This document shows positions 7,387 through 13,480 of a stretch of DNA of 35,663 nucleotides, piece after piece. The stretch is from Streptomyces antimicrobicus (GTDB lineage: Bacteria; Actinomycetota; Actinomycetes; Streptomycetales; Streptomycetaceae): the NCBI RefSeq assembly GCF_020532625.1, contig NZ_JAJAUY010000059.1:1-35663 (forward strand), given 5' to 3'. The notes under the pieces were generated by a model. It ran no database searches and was not told where the DNA came from. It worked only from the letters and a program-made list of their open reading frames with translations. Each line of letters begins with the position of its first letter. The first letter of the stretch is position 1. Both the position numbers and the translations under genes were made by a program.

Positions 7387-8637
7387 TCACCCGGGGGAAG
7401 CGGCACGCTCGGCGCGGATCTCCCCGACCACCCGGGCCACGGACGCCCGGACCTCCTCCAACTCCTGAAGGAAGTGCCAGTAGTCGGGGTGGCGCCCCTC
7501 CAGCCCCGCCAGGGCCCGGTCCACGCGGGCCACGGCCGCGTCCAGCGGCCGCGCGTGCCGCGGGTCCGGCACGCTGCGGCCCTCCATCGCCAGCCGCTGC
7601 GCGTCCCGGATCGCGAACCGGGTCCGGCGCACCTCGACCTGCGGGTCCTCGGCCACCGCGGTCAGCCGGGCGAGCCGGTCCCGCGCCGCCGAGACCCCCT
7701 CGTCCACGGAATCCAGCAGGGACCGGACCGTCGCGATCAGCGCCGTGGTGTCCGCCCACCGCTGCTCGGCGAGCGCCGCGCCCGCCTCCCGCAGCCGTTC
7801 CTCGGCCCGCGCCACGTCGCGCCGCGCCTGCTCCGGCACCTGCTGCAGGTCCTGCCAGCAGGCCGCGGTGAACCGGCGGCGCAGCTCGCTGAGCACCGGG
7901 TCCACCCCGTCCGCCCGGTGCCGCAGGGCCTGGGCGCGGGTGCGCAGGCTCACCAGCCGGCGCCCGGTCTCGGCCGCCCGCTCCGGCAGCCGCTCGGCCT
8001 CCGCGCGCACGGCCTCGGCGTCCCGCAGGATCCGTTCCGCCCGCTGGATCGTCTCCGGCACCCCGTGCCGGCCGGCCCCCTGGTTGAGCAGGGTCAGCTC
8101 CGGCCCGAGCCGGGCCAGCCGCGCCGCCAGCTCGTCCGCGCGCAGGCCGGAGGCCCGTACGGCGTCCAGCGCCTGGCTGGCGGCCAGCAGCGCGGCCTTG
8201 GCCCGCTCACGGGCCGGCGCCAGCCGGGCCAGCTGCGTCTCGGCCCGGTCCAGCAGCGGCTGCAGCCCCTGGGCGAACCGTTCCAGCTCCCCGGCGACCC
8301 GCTCCAGCTCGGCCCGCGCCCGGTCCAGCTCCTGCTTGGCCCGCGCCGCCGTGGCCGCGTCGAGCCCGTCCCGGTCGAGGTCGTGCGCGTCGACGGCCTC
8401 GATGTAGCGGTGGCTGACCTCGTCGATCCGCTGCCCGAGCCCCGCGAAGGCGTCCACGGCCTGCCGGCCGGCGGGCGAGGAGTCGACGGCGGCGATCGTC
8501 TCGACGGAGATCCGCAGATCGCGCTGGGCACTGTCCAACGCGTAGAAGGCGGCCGCGGCCGCGTCCTTGGCGGCCTGCGCCTCGGCCCGCCGGCTCTCGT
8601 CCCGCCCTCCGAACCACCGCCGGGATGCCGTCGCCAC
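7387..8637 (-). CDS. Long coiled-coil cytosolic protein, function unknown
   Basis: About 416 residues from the GTG at 8637 (MATASRRWFGGRDESRRAEAQ...). That start has GGGAGAGGG at a good distance. An ATG at 8679 would add 14 residues but has its GGGGGA only two bases away. The protein is almost entirely charged, Ala/Arg/Glu-rich helix (for example QELDRARAELERVAGELERF and RDVARAEERLREAGAALAEQ) with no signal peptide or membrane segment. It therefore should form a long coiled coil. A few less helical islands occur (HRYIEAVDAHDLDRDGLD, FTAACWQDLQQ, HPDYWHFLQELEEV). I do not recognise a named family beyond a conserved actinobacterial protein. It lies 70 bases upstream of the DUF4383 gene on the same strand. 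Confidence 0.8.
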   Translation of the reverse strand: MATASRRWFGGRDESRRAEAQAAKDAAAAAFYALDSAQRDLRISVETIAAVDSSPAGRQAVDAFAGLGQRIDEVSHRYIEAVDAHDLDRDGLDAATAARAKQELDRARAELERVAGELERFAQGLQPLLDRAETQLARLAPARERAKAALLAASQALDAVRASGLRADELAARLARLGPELTLLNQGAGRHGVPETIQRAERILRDAEAVRAEAERLPERAAETGRRLVSLRTRAQALRHRADGVDPVLSELRRRFTAACWQDLQQVPEQARRDVARAEERLREAGAALAEQRWADTTALIATVRSLLDSVDEGVSAARDRLARLTAVAEDPQVEVRRTRFAIRDAQRLAMEGRSVPDPRHARPLDAAVARVDRALAGLEGRHPDYWHFLQELEEVRASVARVVGEIRAERAASPG

Positions 8638-8699
8638 AATCCCTCTCCCGTACGCCTCCACCGCCCTACCCCGCCCCATTCTCCCCCAAGCCAACGCGT

Positions 8700-8730
8700 T
8701 TGCGCCGGGGGTACGCGGTCCATGTAGGCT
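8700..8730 (+). promoter_or_regulatory. Promoter of the tRNA-Val gene
   Basis: TTGCGC at 8700-8705 and TGTAGGCT at 8723-8730 form a vegetative-type -35/-10 pair (17-19 base spacing depending on which hexamer is used). They end about 14 bases before the first base of the tRNA. TAGGCT is a usual -10 in Streptomyces tRNA promoters. Confidence 0.5.
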
Positions 8731-8744
8731 GTCCACTTGTTCAC

Positions 8745-8819
8745 GGGTGCGTAGCTCAGGGGTAGAGCGCTGCTCTTACAAAGCAGATGTCGGCGGTTCG
8801 AAACCGTCCGCGCCCACCA
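8745..8819 (+). tRNA. tRNA-Val (anticodon UAC), CCA encoded
   Basis: A complete 75-base cloverleaf: 7-bp acceptor stem (GGGTGCG with CGCGCCC, one G-U), D stem GCTC/GAGC, anticodon stem CTGCT/AGCAG with loop CTTACAA (anticodon TAC), five-base variable loop, T stem GGCGG/CCGTC with loop TTCGAAA, discriminator A and an encoded CCA. It reads GUA valine codons. Its 3' end is duplicated at 9483-9518, which marks it as the integration site of a mobile element. Confidence 0.97.
8784..8819 (+). repeat. att site copy 1 (3' end of tRNA-Val)
   Basis: The last 36 bases of the tRNA, from CAGATGTC through the CCA end, occur again identically at 9483-9518. Such duplications of a tRNA 3' end are left by tyrosine integrases that insert into tRNA genes. 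Here the intact tRNA is the copy at the left. Confidence 0.85.
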
Positions 8820-8823
8820 GCAC

Positions 8824-8857
8824 AAAGGCCCCCAACCGATCTTGGTTGGGGGCCTTT
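8824..8857 (+). terminator. Terminator of tRNA-Val
   Basis: A perfect 14-bp hairpin: AAAGGCCCCCAACC, loop GATCTT, then the reverse complement ending in TTT. It lies five bases after the tRNA CCA end. Confidence 0.88.
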
Positions 8858-8878
8858 GACATCCGTTTTTGACCTCAA
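8857..8878 (+). repeat. Possible integrase arm-type site, copy 1
   Basis: TGACATCC, five bases, then TGACCTCAA. The same arrangement, TGACATCC / five bases / TGACATCAA, recurs in the same orientation at 9366-9387, just inside the other att copy. The copies agree at 8 of 8 bases in the first block and 8 of 9 in the last. Direct repeats inside both ends of an element are what integrase arm sites look like; this assignment is inference. Confidence 0.45.
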
Positions 8879-9042
8879 TGGGAGCGGATCGGGAGCGGAG
8901 CTCGCCTCCTGAGCAGCCGGTCCATGTGCTTGATCGCTTCCCGCTGGGTGTCCCGCCACCTCAGGGGCGCGATGCAGATGGCGGGCAGCGGCAGGGTCTG
9001 CTTCCGCCGCCGTCGCCCCTTGGGATCGTCCTCTGTTGGAAT
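8875..9042 (-). pseudogene. Tyrosine integrase remnant with an internal deletion
   Basis: The frame reads ...RRRRKQTLPLPAICIAPLR and then directly WRDTQREAIKHMDRLLRRR before the stop. The first part matches the segment of actinomycete tyrosine integrases (pattern S-R-R-T-L-x-L-P...A-L-R) that precedes the catalytic His-x-x-Arg box. The second part matches the tail that follows the catalytic Tyr (x-x-Q-R-E-A-x-x-x-M-D-R-L-L). The ~100 residues between them, including the HxxR box and the Tyr nucleophile, are missing, and no N-terminal half can be read upstream. The 3' end points at the tRNA, the usual place for an integrase. I read it as a dead integrase gene. The short match makes the call moderate. 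Confidence 0.6.
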
Positions 9043-9168
9043 GCCTGGGACACACGGGCCCTCCGAATTCGTGTGCTCCTCTGTGCTCCCGCATGCCCCT
9101 TCCCGACTCGACTGGTCAGCGAGACGCTGCCAACGTCGTGTGGTTGCTCGGGAGGAGGTGGAGGGGGA

Positions 9169-9357
9169 GTGACCCAGCCGAAGTGTGGGGCTCCGAAGAA
9201 GGACGGAGGCCGGTGCGCGAGGCCGGCAATCGTGGGCAGCGGGCAGTGCTACCAGCACCAGGGCGAGTGGACAGCCCGCGCGGCGGCAGACCGCAAGGAG
9301 CGGGAAGCCAAGGCGAAGAAGAAAGAGCTTCGGAGGAAGAAGCGGTCCTGGTGGTGA
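9169..9357 (+). CDS. Small Cys/His (zinc-binding-like) basic protein, mobile-element cargo
   Basis: A 62-residue protein starting at GTG 9169 with an excellent ribosome site (GGAGGTGGAGGGGGA). The N-terminal half has the pattern C-G-A-P-K-K-D-G-G-R-C-A-R-P...G-Q-C-Y-Q-H. This is the short C...C...C..H motif found in many small phage and mobile-element proteins (CGAKTRxGxPCxxPAxxxGxCxxH), presumably binding one metal ion. The second half is very basic and helical (RKEREAKAKKKELRRKKRSWW), suggesting nucleic-acid contact. It is the only intact gene between the two att copies. The role is unknown. Confidence 0.7.
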   Translation: MTQPKCGAPKKDGGRCARPAIVGSGQCYQHQGEWTARAAADRKEREAKAKKKELRRKKRSWW

Positions 9358-9365
9358 CCGACCGC

Positions 9366-9387
9366 TGACATCCCTGGTTGACATCAA
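9366..9387 (+). repeat. Possible integrase arm-type site, copy 2
   Basis: TGACATCC, five bases, TGACATCAA; an imperfect direct repeat of 8857-8878. It also contains the small dyad GTTGACATCAAC at 9377-9388. It lies about 95 bases inside the right att copy. The role as an arm site is inferred from position only. Confidence 0.4.
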
Positions 9388-9482
9388 CGCAGGCGGATCC
9401 TGACCCTCACGAGGAGCCGAGGAGAGGCGCCGGATCTTCGGGTGGGCCACGAGCGGTAGCCGCCGGGCGAGCTTGCAAAGCA

Positions 9483-9518
9483 CAGATGTCGGCGGTTCGA
9501 AACCGTCCGCGCCCACCA
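9483..9518 (+). repeat. att site copy 2 (orphan tRNA-Val 3' end)
   Basis: Thirty-six bases identical to 8784-8819, preceded by a partly similar CAAAGCA. The rest of the tRNA is absent, so this copy makes no tRNA. It is directly followed by a terminator like that of the intact copy, presumably the original chromosomal tRNA terminator. Confidence 0.85.
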
Positions 9519-9520
9519 CC

Positions 9521-9558
9521 GCGAAGGCCCCCGACCGATTCTGGTCGGGGGCCTTCGC
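9521..9558 (+). terminator. Terminator after the orphan att copy
   Basis: A perfect 16-bp hairpin: GCGAAGGCCCCCGACC, loop GATTCT, and its reverse complement. It resembles the hairpin at 8824-8857 in position and sequence, so it was probably the tRNA terminator before the element integrated. Confidence 0.82.
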
Positions 9559-9583
9559 TGTGCCCGGCGGGCATCGACGGCGC

Positions 9584-9612
9584 CCAAGGCCCCCGGGCGA
9601 TGGGGGCCTTGG
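9584..9612 (-). terminator. Terminator of the CU044_5270-type fragment
   Basis: An 11-bp stem (CCAAGGCCCCC with GGGGGCCTTGG) and a seven-base loop, 11 bases beyond the stop of the leftward gene. It could also act on rightward transcripts. Confidence 0.7.
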
Positions 9613-9622
9613 TGCGGGGTGG

Positions 9623-10171
9623 TCAGGGCTGTGGGGGTGGGGTGGGGTGGTCGGTGATGCCTCGGGTGAGGATGGCCACTGATGTCACGGGGGTGCCGGT
9701 CGGGCCCCACGGGCTTTTCTTGAGGAGGACCGTGCGTTCGCCCAGGAGGCGCAGGGTCTGGCGGTCGAAGATCCACTCGGTGCGTTCGCCGTTGTGGGCG
9801 CGGGCCACCGCGACGCCCGGACGGCCGACGGCGTCCGTCGCCTCGGGGACCAGGACGACGCCCGGGATGCGGGCGGCAGCGCGGTAGAGGGCCGCGCTCA
9901 GGCCCGGCGGGGTCTCGACGGTGCGCAGGAGGTCGCCGATCGCGACGAACGCCTGCTGGTCGGGGCCGGTGGTCGAGTTCGAGCCGGGGCCGTGGTTGCG
10001 GCGGGTGTCGGCGTAGATCAGTTCCAGCAGGCGGTCGGGGTCGGTCGGAAGGGATTCCAGGAAGCGGTACGTGGGGCCGTTGAGACTGGCGCGGTCCTTG
10101 CCCGCGGGGAACTCCGTCGTGGTGCCGCGCGCGGTGCGGGTGACCGTGCCGGCCGAGCCGTCGACCGACAC
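9623..10171 (-). pseudogene. 5'-truncated CU044_5270-family gene
   Basis: The 182 residues match the C-terminal half of CU044_5270-family proteins, actinobacterial membrane-anchored proteins usually 330-400 residues long and often encoded next to an ECF sigma factor. Recognisable blocks are SLPTDPDRLLELIY, FVAIGDLLRTVETPPGLSAALYRAAARIPGV, EATDAVGRPGVAVAR and EWIFDRQTLRLLGERTVLL. The N-terminal cytosolic part, the membrane helix and the first half of the outer domain are missing. The frame is open further upstream (to about 10286) but encodes nothing family-like (GCEPPTVRGTLREASRTDESAERWVSVDG). No sigma factor gene is adjacent. The GTG at 10171 is the only start offered and lacks a signal peptide. 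I think this is a decayed remnant, perhaps cut when the neighbouring PNPOx gene came to lie here. Confidence 0.65.
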
Positions 10172-10286
10172 CCAGCGCTCGGCGGACTCGTCCGTCCTCG
10201 ACGCCTCCCGTAGAGTTCCGCGAACAGTTGGGGGTTCACACCCGGTAATGTCCGCGGAATCCGCCCTGTTGCATGTGATCAGCGTC

Positions 10287-10853
10287 TCATGTGAGGAACC
10301 GCCAGCGGGTCTGGGTGAACTGCCGGCCGCGGCCGAAGCCGAAGGCGGTCAGCGGGGCGACCTCGAAGACCCAGGCCGTGCCGGCCTGTTCGGACTGCTC
10401 CGTCGGGGGTGGGGCCGCCGACGCCGCGGTGCTGTCGAAGGCGCCGTCACGGACGTCGAAGTGCCAGTCCGGGCCGTACTTCCGCTCCCAGGCCGCCGCC
10501 AGCTCGCGCAGGCGGACGCCGTCCGTGACGCGGACCGCCACGCCCTCCACCACCACGTCGTGGCCCTCGCCGTAGCGGTTCGTGCCGGTGGTCAGGACCA
10601 CGTTCGGGTTGGCGGAGATGTTGAGCGCCTTGCGCTCGCCGGGGCCGGTGCAGAAGTGGAGGCACTCGTTCTGCCAGATCGCCATCAGCGGGGCGACGTG
10701 CGGGCGGCCGTCGGGGCGGACCGTCGTCAGCCAGAAGATCTCGGCCGCTTCGAGCTGGGCCGCCGCGTCGTCCCACGAGGTGGCCGTGGCGCCCGGGGAG
10801 CTGTAGCGGGGGTCCAGCTCGGTGCGGGGGTGCTCCCGCTGTGGTTCCGGCAT
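10287..10853 (-). CDS. Pyridoxamine 5'-phosphate oxidase-family (flavin/F420-type) protein
   Basis: A 188-residue split-barrel protein. The core IFWLTTVRPDGRPHVAPLMAIW and GERKALNISANPNVVLTTG are classic for the PNPOx-like FMN/F420-binding group. VVVEGVAVRVTDGVRLRELAAAWERKYG follows, with a C-terminal barrel strand (AWVFEVAPLTAFGFGRG). It lacks features specific to true PdxH, so its substrate is unknown; such proteins act as small flavin- or deazaflavin-dependent reductases. GGAAG lies ten bases before the ATG. It is divergent from the DUF2277 gene with an 86-base spacer. Confidence 0.88.
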   Translation of the reverse strand: MPEPQREHPRTELDPRYSSPGATATSWDDAAAQLEAAEIFWLTTVRPDGRPHVAPLMAIWQNECLHFCTGPGERKALNISANPNVVLTTGTNRYGEGHDVVVEGVAVRVTDGVRLRELAAAWERKYGPDWHFDVRDGAFDSTAASAAPPPTEQSEQAGTAWVFEVAPLTAFGFGRGRQFTQTRWRFLT

Positions 10854-10939
10854 CTGCTGTCCGCTTCCTTTCGGTGCTGTGCCGTGGCGTTCCTGTCCTG
10901 GTCGCTGTGCGGCGCGGCGCGACGCGGGATAGTGGGGGT

Positions 10940-11164
10940 ATGTGCCGGAGCATCAAGACGTTGAGGCCGCCCGCGCTCCCGGAGAAGGCGACCGAGGAGG
11001 ACATGCGCGCGGCCGCGCTGCAGTACGTGCGGAAGGTGTCCGGGTTCCGGGCGCCCGCCGAGCACAACCGGGAGGTGTTCGACGAGGCCGTCGACGCCGT
11101 CGCCGAAGCCACGCGGGTGTTGCTGGAGGGGCTGGAGGTGCGGGGCGCGGCGACCCGGGCCTGA
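10940..11164 (+). CDS. DUF2277 protein
   Basis: A 74-residue protein beginning MCRSIKTLRPPALPEKATEEDMRAAALQYVRKVSG. This is the standard DUF2277 sequence: conserved MCR-I start, ALQYVRKVSG and an EVFDEAVDAVAEATRVLL helix. DUF2277 proteins are small, soluble and uncharacterised. The ATG is preceded by GTGGGGGT, a weak ribosome site at short range. A palindromic tandem repeat begins at its 3' end and probably serves as terminator. Confidence 0.88.
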   Translation: MCRSIKTLRPPALPEKATEEDMRAAALQYVRKVSGFRAPAEHNREVFDEAVDAVAEATRVLLEGLEVRGAATRA

Positions 11165-11227
11165 TCGGGATCAGGCCGACCCGGGCCTGATCGGGATCAG
11201 GCCGACCCGGGCCTGATCGGGATCCGG
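11150..11227. repeat. Three tandem 26-bp units, each with a palindrome
   Basis: Three head-to-tail 26-bp units at 11150-11175, 11176-11201 and 11202-11227; the third has one change in its palindrome. Each holds GGCCTGATC-GG-GATCAGGCC, a 9-bp inverted repeat. The first copy overlaps the stop codon of the DUF2277 gene. They are immediately followed by a CCCTGT hexamer run (about 11235-11260). The block lies between convergent genes and may act as a transcription terminator. Confidence 0.85.
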
Positions 11228-11234
11228 CCTCGGC

Positions 11235-11300
11235 TCCCTGTCCCTGTCCCTGTCCCTGTCCTCGTCCCCGTCCCGCTGCCGTCCCCGTTGCCGTCCCGCC
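11235..11300. repeat. CCCTGT/CCCGT simple repeat
   Basis: Four copies of CCCTGT in tandem are followed by degenerate CCTCGTCC and CCGTCCCG units. This is low-complexity intergenic sequence; no gene is seen. Confidence 0.7.
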
Positions 11301-11370
11301 GCCGTCCGTGGAACCGTCCCGCCGCCGCCTGTCGCAGGGCAGGCCTGAGCCGTCGCACGGCGTGGGTACG

Positions 11371-11859
11371 TCACATGGCGTGGGCGCGGCGGCGTACGTA
11401 CCACACGCCGGAGCCGAGGGCGGCCGCGACCAGGCTGCCGCCGAGCGCGATCTGGCCCGGGCTGACGCCCGTGGTGCTGCCGCCGAGGCCGCCGCGGGCA
11501 CTGCCGGAGACCACGTTCAGGGTGACCGTGACCCGCTCGCCGCCCGTGCCGCATTCGAACGTCACGGGGTGCGAGCCGATCCGGGCGTTGCGGGAGACGA
11601 TGGCGGCGCCGAAGAGGTTGGTGGCCTCCAGGTTGCCGGGAGCCAGTGACACCTCGCCGAACGCGGTGGACGTGGCCCGGCCGGTCTTGGTGCCGCACCC
11701 GGTCACGTTCAGGCTGACCCGGCTGCCGGGGGCCACGGAGGTGGGCGAGACCGTGGCCGAGGGCCGGGCGTACGCGGCGGTCGGGGCGAGGACGGGGACG
11801 ACCGCGGCGCCGACGAGGGTGGCGGCGGCGAGCGCCGCGAGGCGGTGCTGGGCTGGCAT
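11371..11859 (-). CDS. Small exported protein with C-terminal membrane anchor
   Basis: A 162-residue protein. Residues 1-31 form a signal peptide (MPAQHRLAALAAATLVGAAV... ending AYA-RP). A secreted beta-type domain follows (ATVSPTSVAPGSRVSLNVTGCGT through HPVTFECGTGGERVTVTLNVV) with two cysteines that could pair. A Gly/Ser linker leads to a C-terminal helix IALGGSLVAAALGSGVWYV and the basic stop RRRAHAM, which resembles the tail of surface proteins in Streptomyces. There is no LPXTG motif and no sortase nearby, so it is probably simply membrane-anchored. AGGAG lies six bases before the ATG. The function is unknown. Confidence 0.82.
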   Translation of the reverse strand: MPAQHRLAALAAATLVGAAVVPVLAPTAAYARPSATVSPTSVAPGSRVSLNVTGCGTKTGRATSTAFGEVSLAPGNLEATNLFGAAIVSRNARIGSHPVTFECGTGGERVTVTLNVVSGSARGGLGGSTTGVSPGQIALGGSLVAAALGSGVWYVRRRAHAM

Positions 11860-12054
11860 GGGCGGGCTCCTCTGGCTCCGGCTGGCTTCCCTTGTTTCCC
11901 TGGCTCGGGAAATCGGCGCGGCCAGGGCACGGCTCGGCTGTGACGCGGGACGCGTGACGACGCCGTGCGTCGGGTCCGGGTTCGGCTTCGACTGCGCACC
12001 GTGATGTGGACGCTAGGAGCGGACCGGCCCGGCGGCGATCGGGGCCGGGTGAAC

Positions 12055-12470
12055 GGGTGAGTCCGTACCGCCGCCCGAGGGACCCGTGGCCCGCTTGCCC
12101 GAGGGACCCGTAGCGCGCCGCCGGAGGGACCCGTGGCCTGCCGCCGGAGGGACCCGTGGCCCGTGGCCACCGGCCCCGCGGCCCAGCGGCCGACCGGGCT
12201 GACCGGGGCCACTGGCTGACCGGGCCCACCGGCTGACCAGCCGACCGAGCCCACCGGCTGACCGGGGCCACCGGCTGACCGGGGCCACCGGCTGGCCGGG
12301 GCCACTGGCTGACCGGCCCCACCGTCCGAGGGGGCCCACCGGCTGACCAGCCGACCGGGCCCACCGGCTGACCGGGGCCACTGGCCGACCGGGACCACCG
12401 GCCGAGGGGGCCCACCGGCCCACCCCGACCCGGTCGGCTGGTCGGCTGGTCGGCTGGGGCGAGGTCGGGT
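12055..12470. repeat. Intergenic minisatellite (GGCTGACCGGGGCCACC family)
   Basis: The 860-base gap between 11859 and 12720 has no credible gene. From 12060 to about 12165 there are four units around GAGGGACCCGTGGCC. From about 12175 to 12450 there are a dozen or more imperfect 17-27 base units built on GGCTGACCGGGGCCACC. The long reading frames through it encode only Arg/Pro/Gly/Trp repeats. From 12470 to 12719 the sequence is plain GC-rich DNA in which I see nothing. Confidence 0.85.
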
Positions 12471-12719
12471 GATCGGGGTCCCCGCTCGGGAGCGAACCGC
12501 CCCGTGCGGCGGGCCGCGGCCGGGGCCCGGTGTTGTCCGGTGGGTGGTCGGTGCCCTCACGGGTGGTCGGTGCCCCCATGGGCGGCTGTCGTGTGTCGGG
12601 TGGGGCGCGCCGAGTTCGGCTGCGCCGTCTCGGGGGTGGGGCGCTGCTCGGCGGCGGTTTCGTCCCTCGTCGCCGGGACAGGGGCCGGGCGGCGCCGTCC
12701 GGAAGGCGGGGCCGGGTGG

Positions 12720-13343
12720 TTACGCCGGGGCCGGGGTCGGGCGGCGGACCAGGTACGCGGCCAGGGCGCCGGCGGCGAAGAGGGCGATCAGGGAGACCGC
12801 CGTGCCCAGCCAGGCCGCGCCCAGCCACTGGGTGCCGAAGTAGCCGAGGGCCACGCTGTAGCCCGCCCAGGCCATGCCCGCCAGGACGGACCAGGGCAGG
12901 AACTCCTTGGCCTTGCGGTGGGTCTTGCCCGCGCCGAGGGAGACCACCGAGCGGCCGGCCGGCGCGAAGCGGGCGATGACCACCAGGGCGCCACCACCCC
13001 GGGCCAGGGCCGTGCCCAGCCGTTCCTGGGCCCGGGTCAGCCGCCGCGAGCGCGCGATGGCCCGGTCCAGCCGCTCCCCGCCCCGCCGCGCCAGCCGGTA
13101 CGCGGCGAAGTCACCCAGCACCGACGCCGTGGTGGCGATCACCAGCAGCAGCGCGATGTCCGGGACCTGCTCCTGCACCACGGCCGGGGACCCGGCGGCG
13201 CCCGCCGCCGCGGCCGCCGCCGCGGCGGTGATCACGAGGACGCCGCTGGGCAGCACGGGGACGAAGACGTCGAGGACCACGGACACCGCCACCAAGGCGT
13301 AGATCCACGGGCTCGTGGTCAGCGACCCCACTGTCTCGAACAA
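12720..13343 (-). CDS. DedA-family membrane protein
   Basis: A 207-residue DedA/SNARE-associated family protein. The start is the TTG at 13343 (MFETVGSLTTSPWIYALVAVSV), with GGGGAG about eight bases upstream; no ATG or GTG upstream is in frame near a ribosome site. Family features are VLDVFVPVLPSGVLVITAA, VLGDFAAYRLARRGGERL, the conserved ARFAPAGRSVVSLGAGKT loop and a last helix LIALFAAGALAAYLVRR. DedA proteins are inner-membrane lipid or proton-coupled transport proteins that support membrane homeostasis. An Ala-rich stretch in the first loop is unusual but in frame. It shares direction with the upstream phosphatase gene. Confidence 0.88.
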   Translation of the reverse strand: MFETVGSLTTSPWIYALVAVSVVLDVFVPVLPSGVLVITAAAAAAAAGAAGSPAVVQEQVPDIALLLVIATTASVLGDFAAYRLARRGGERLDRAIARSRRLTRAQERLGTALARGGGALVVIARFAPAGRSVVSLGAGKTHRKAKEFLPWSVLAGMAWAGYSVALGYFGTQWLGAAWLGTAVSLIALFAAGALAAYLVRRPTPAPA

Positions 13344-13480
13344 GGCGGGACTCCCCGGTCCGGTTGACGTGCTGCGGCATGAAGCGCCGCGACGTCGCGG
13401 GGGAGCGGCAGGGGCGGCTTGACAGCCATACAGCGTACGCCGCGCCGTGGTGCCCCTGCTGCCGGGGGTGATCCCGCGTG

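Noticed and set aside
8875..9519. A 214-codon leftward frame starting MVGADGFEPPTSVLC across the orphan tRNA end
   Set aside because: The opening is the familiar mistranslation of an antisense tRNA 3' end; only its last ~55 codons resemble an integrase, so it is annotated as a remnant rather than a gene.
9623..10171. Intact small lipoprotein or secreted protein
   Set aside because: There is no signal peptide or lipobox at the available start, and the whole length matches only the C-terminal half of a larger membrane-protein family.
11171..12828. Overlapping long leftward frames through the 12-kb minisatellite
   Set aside because: All are Gly/Pro/Arg/Trp repeats in several frames at once with no family features; open only because the repeat lacks A/T-rich stop codons.
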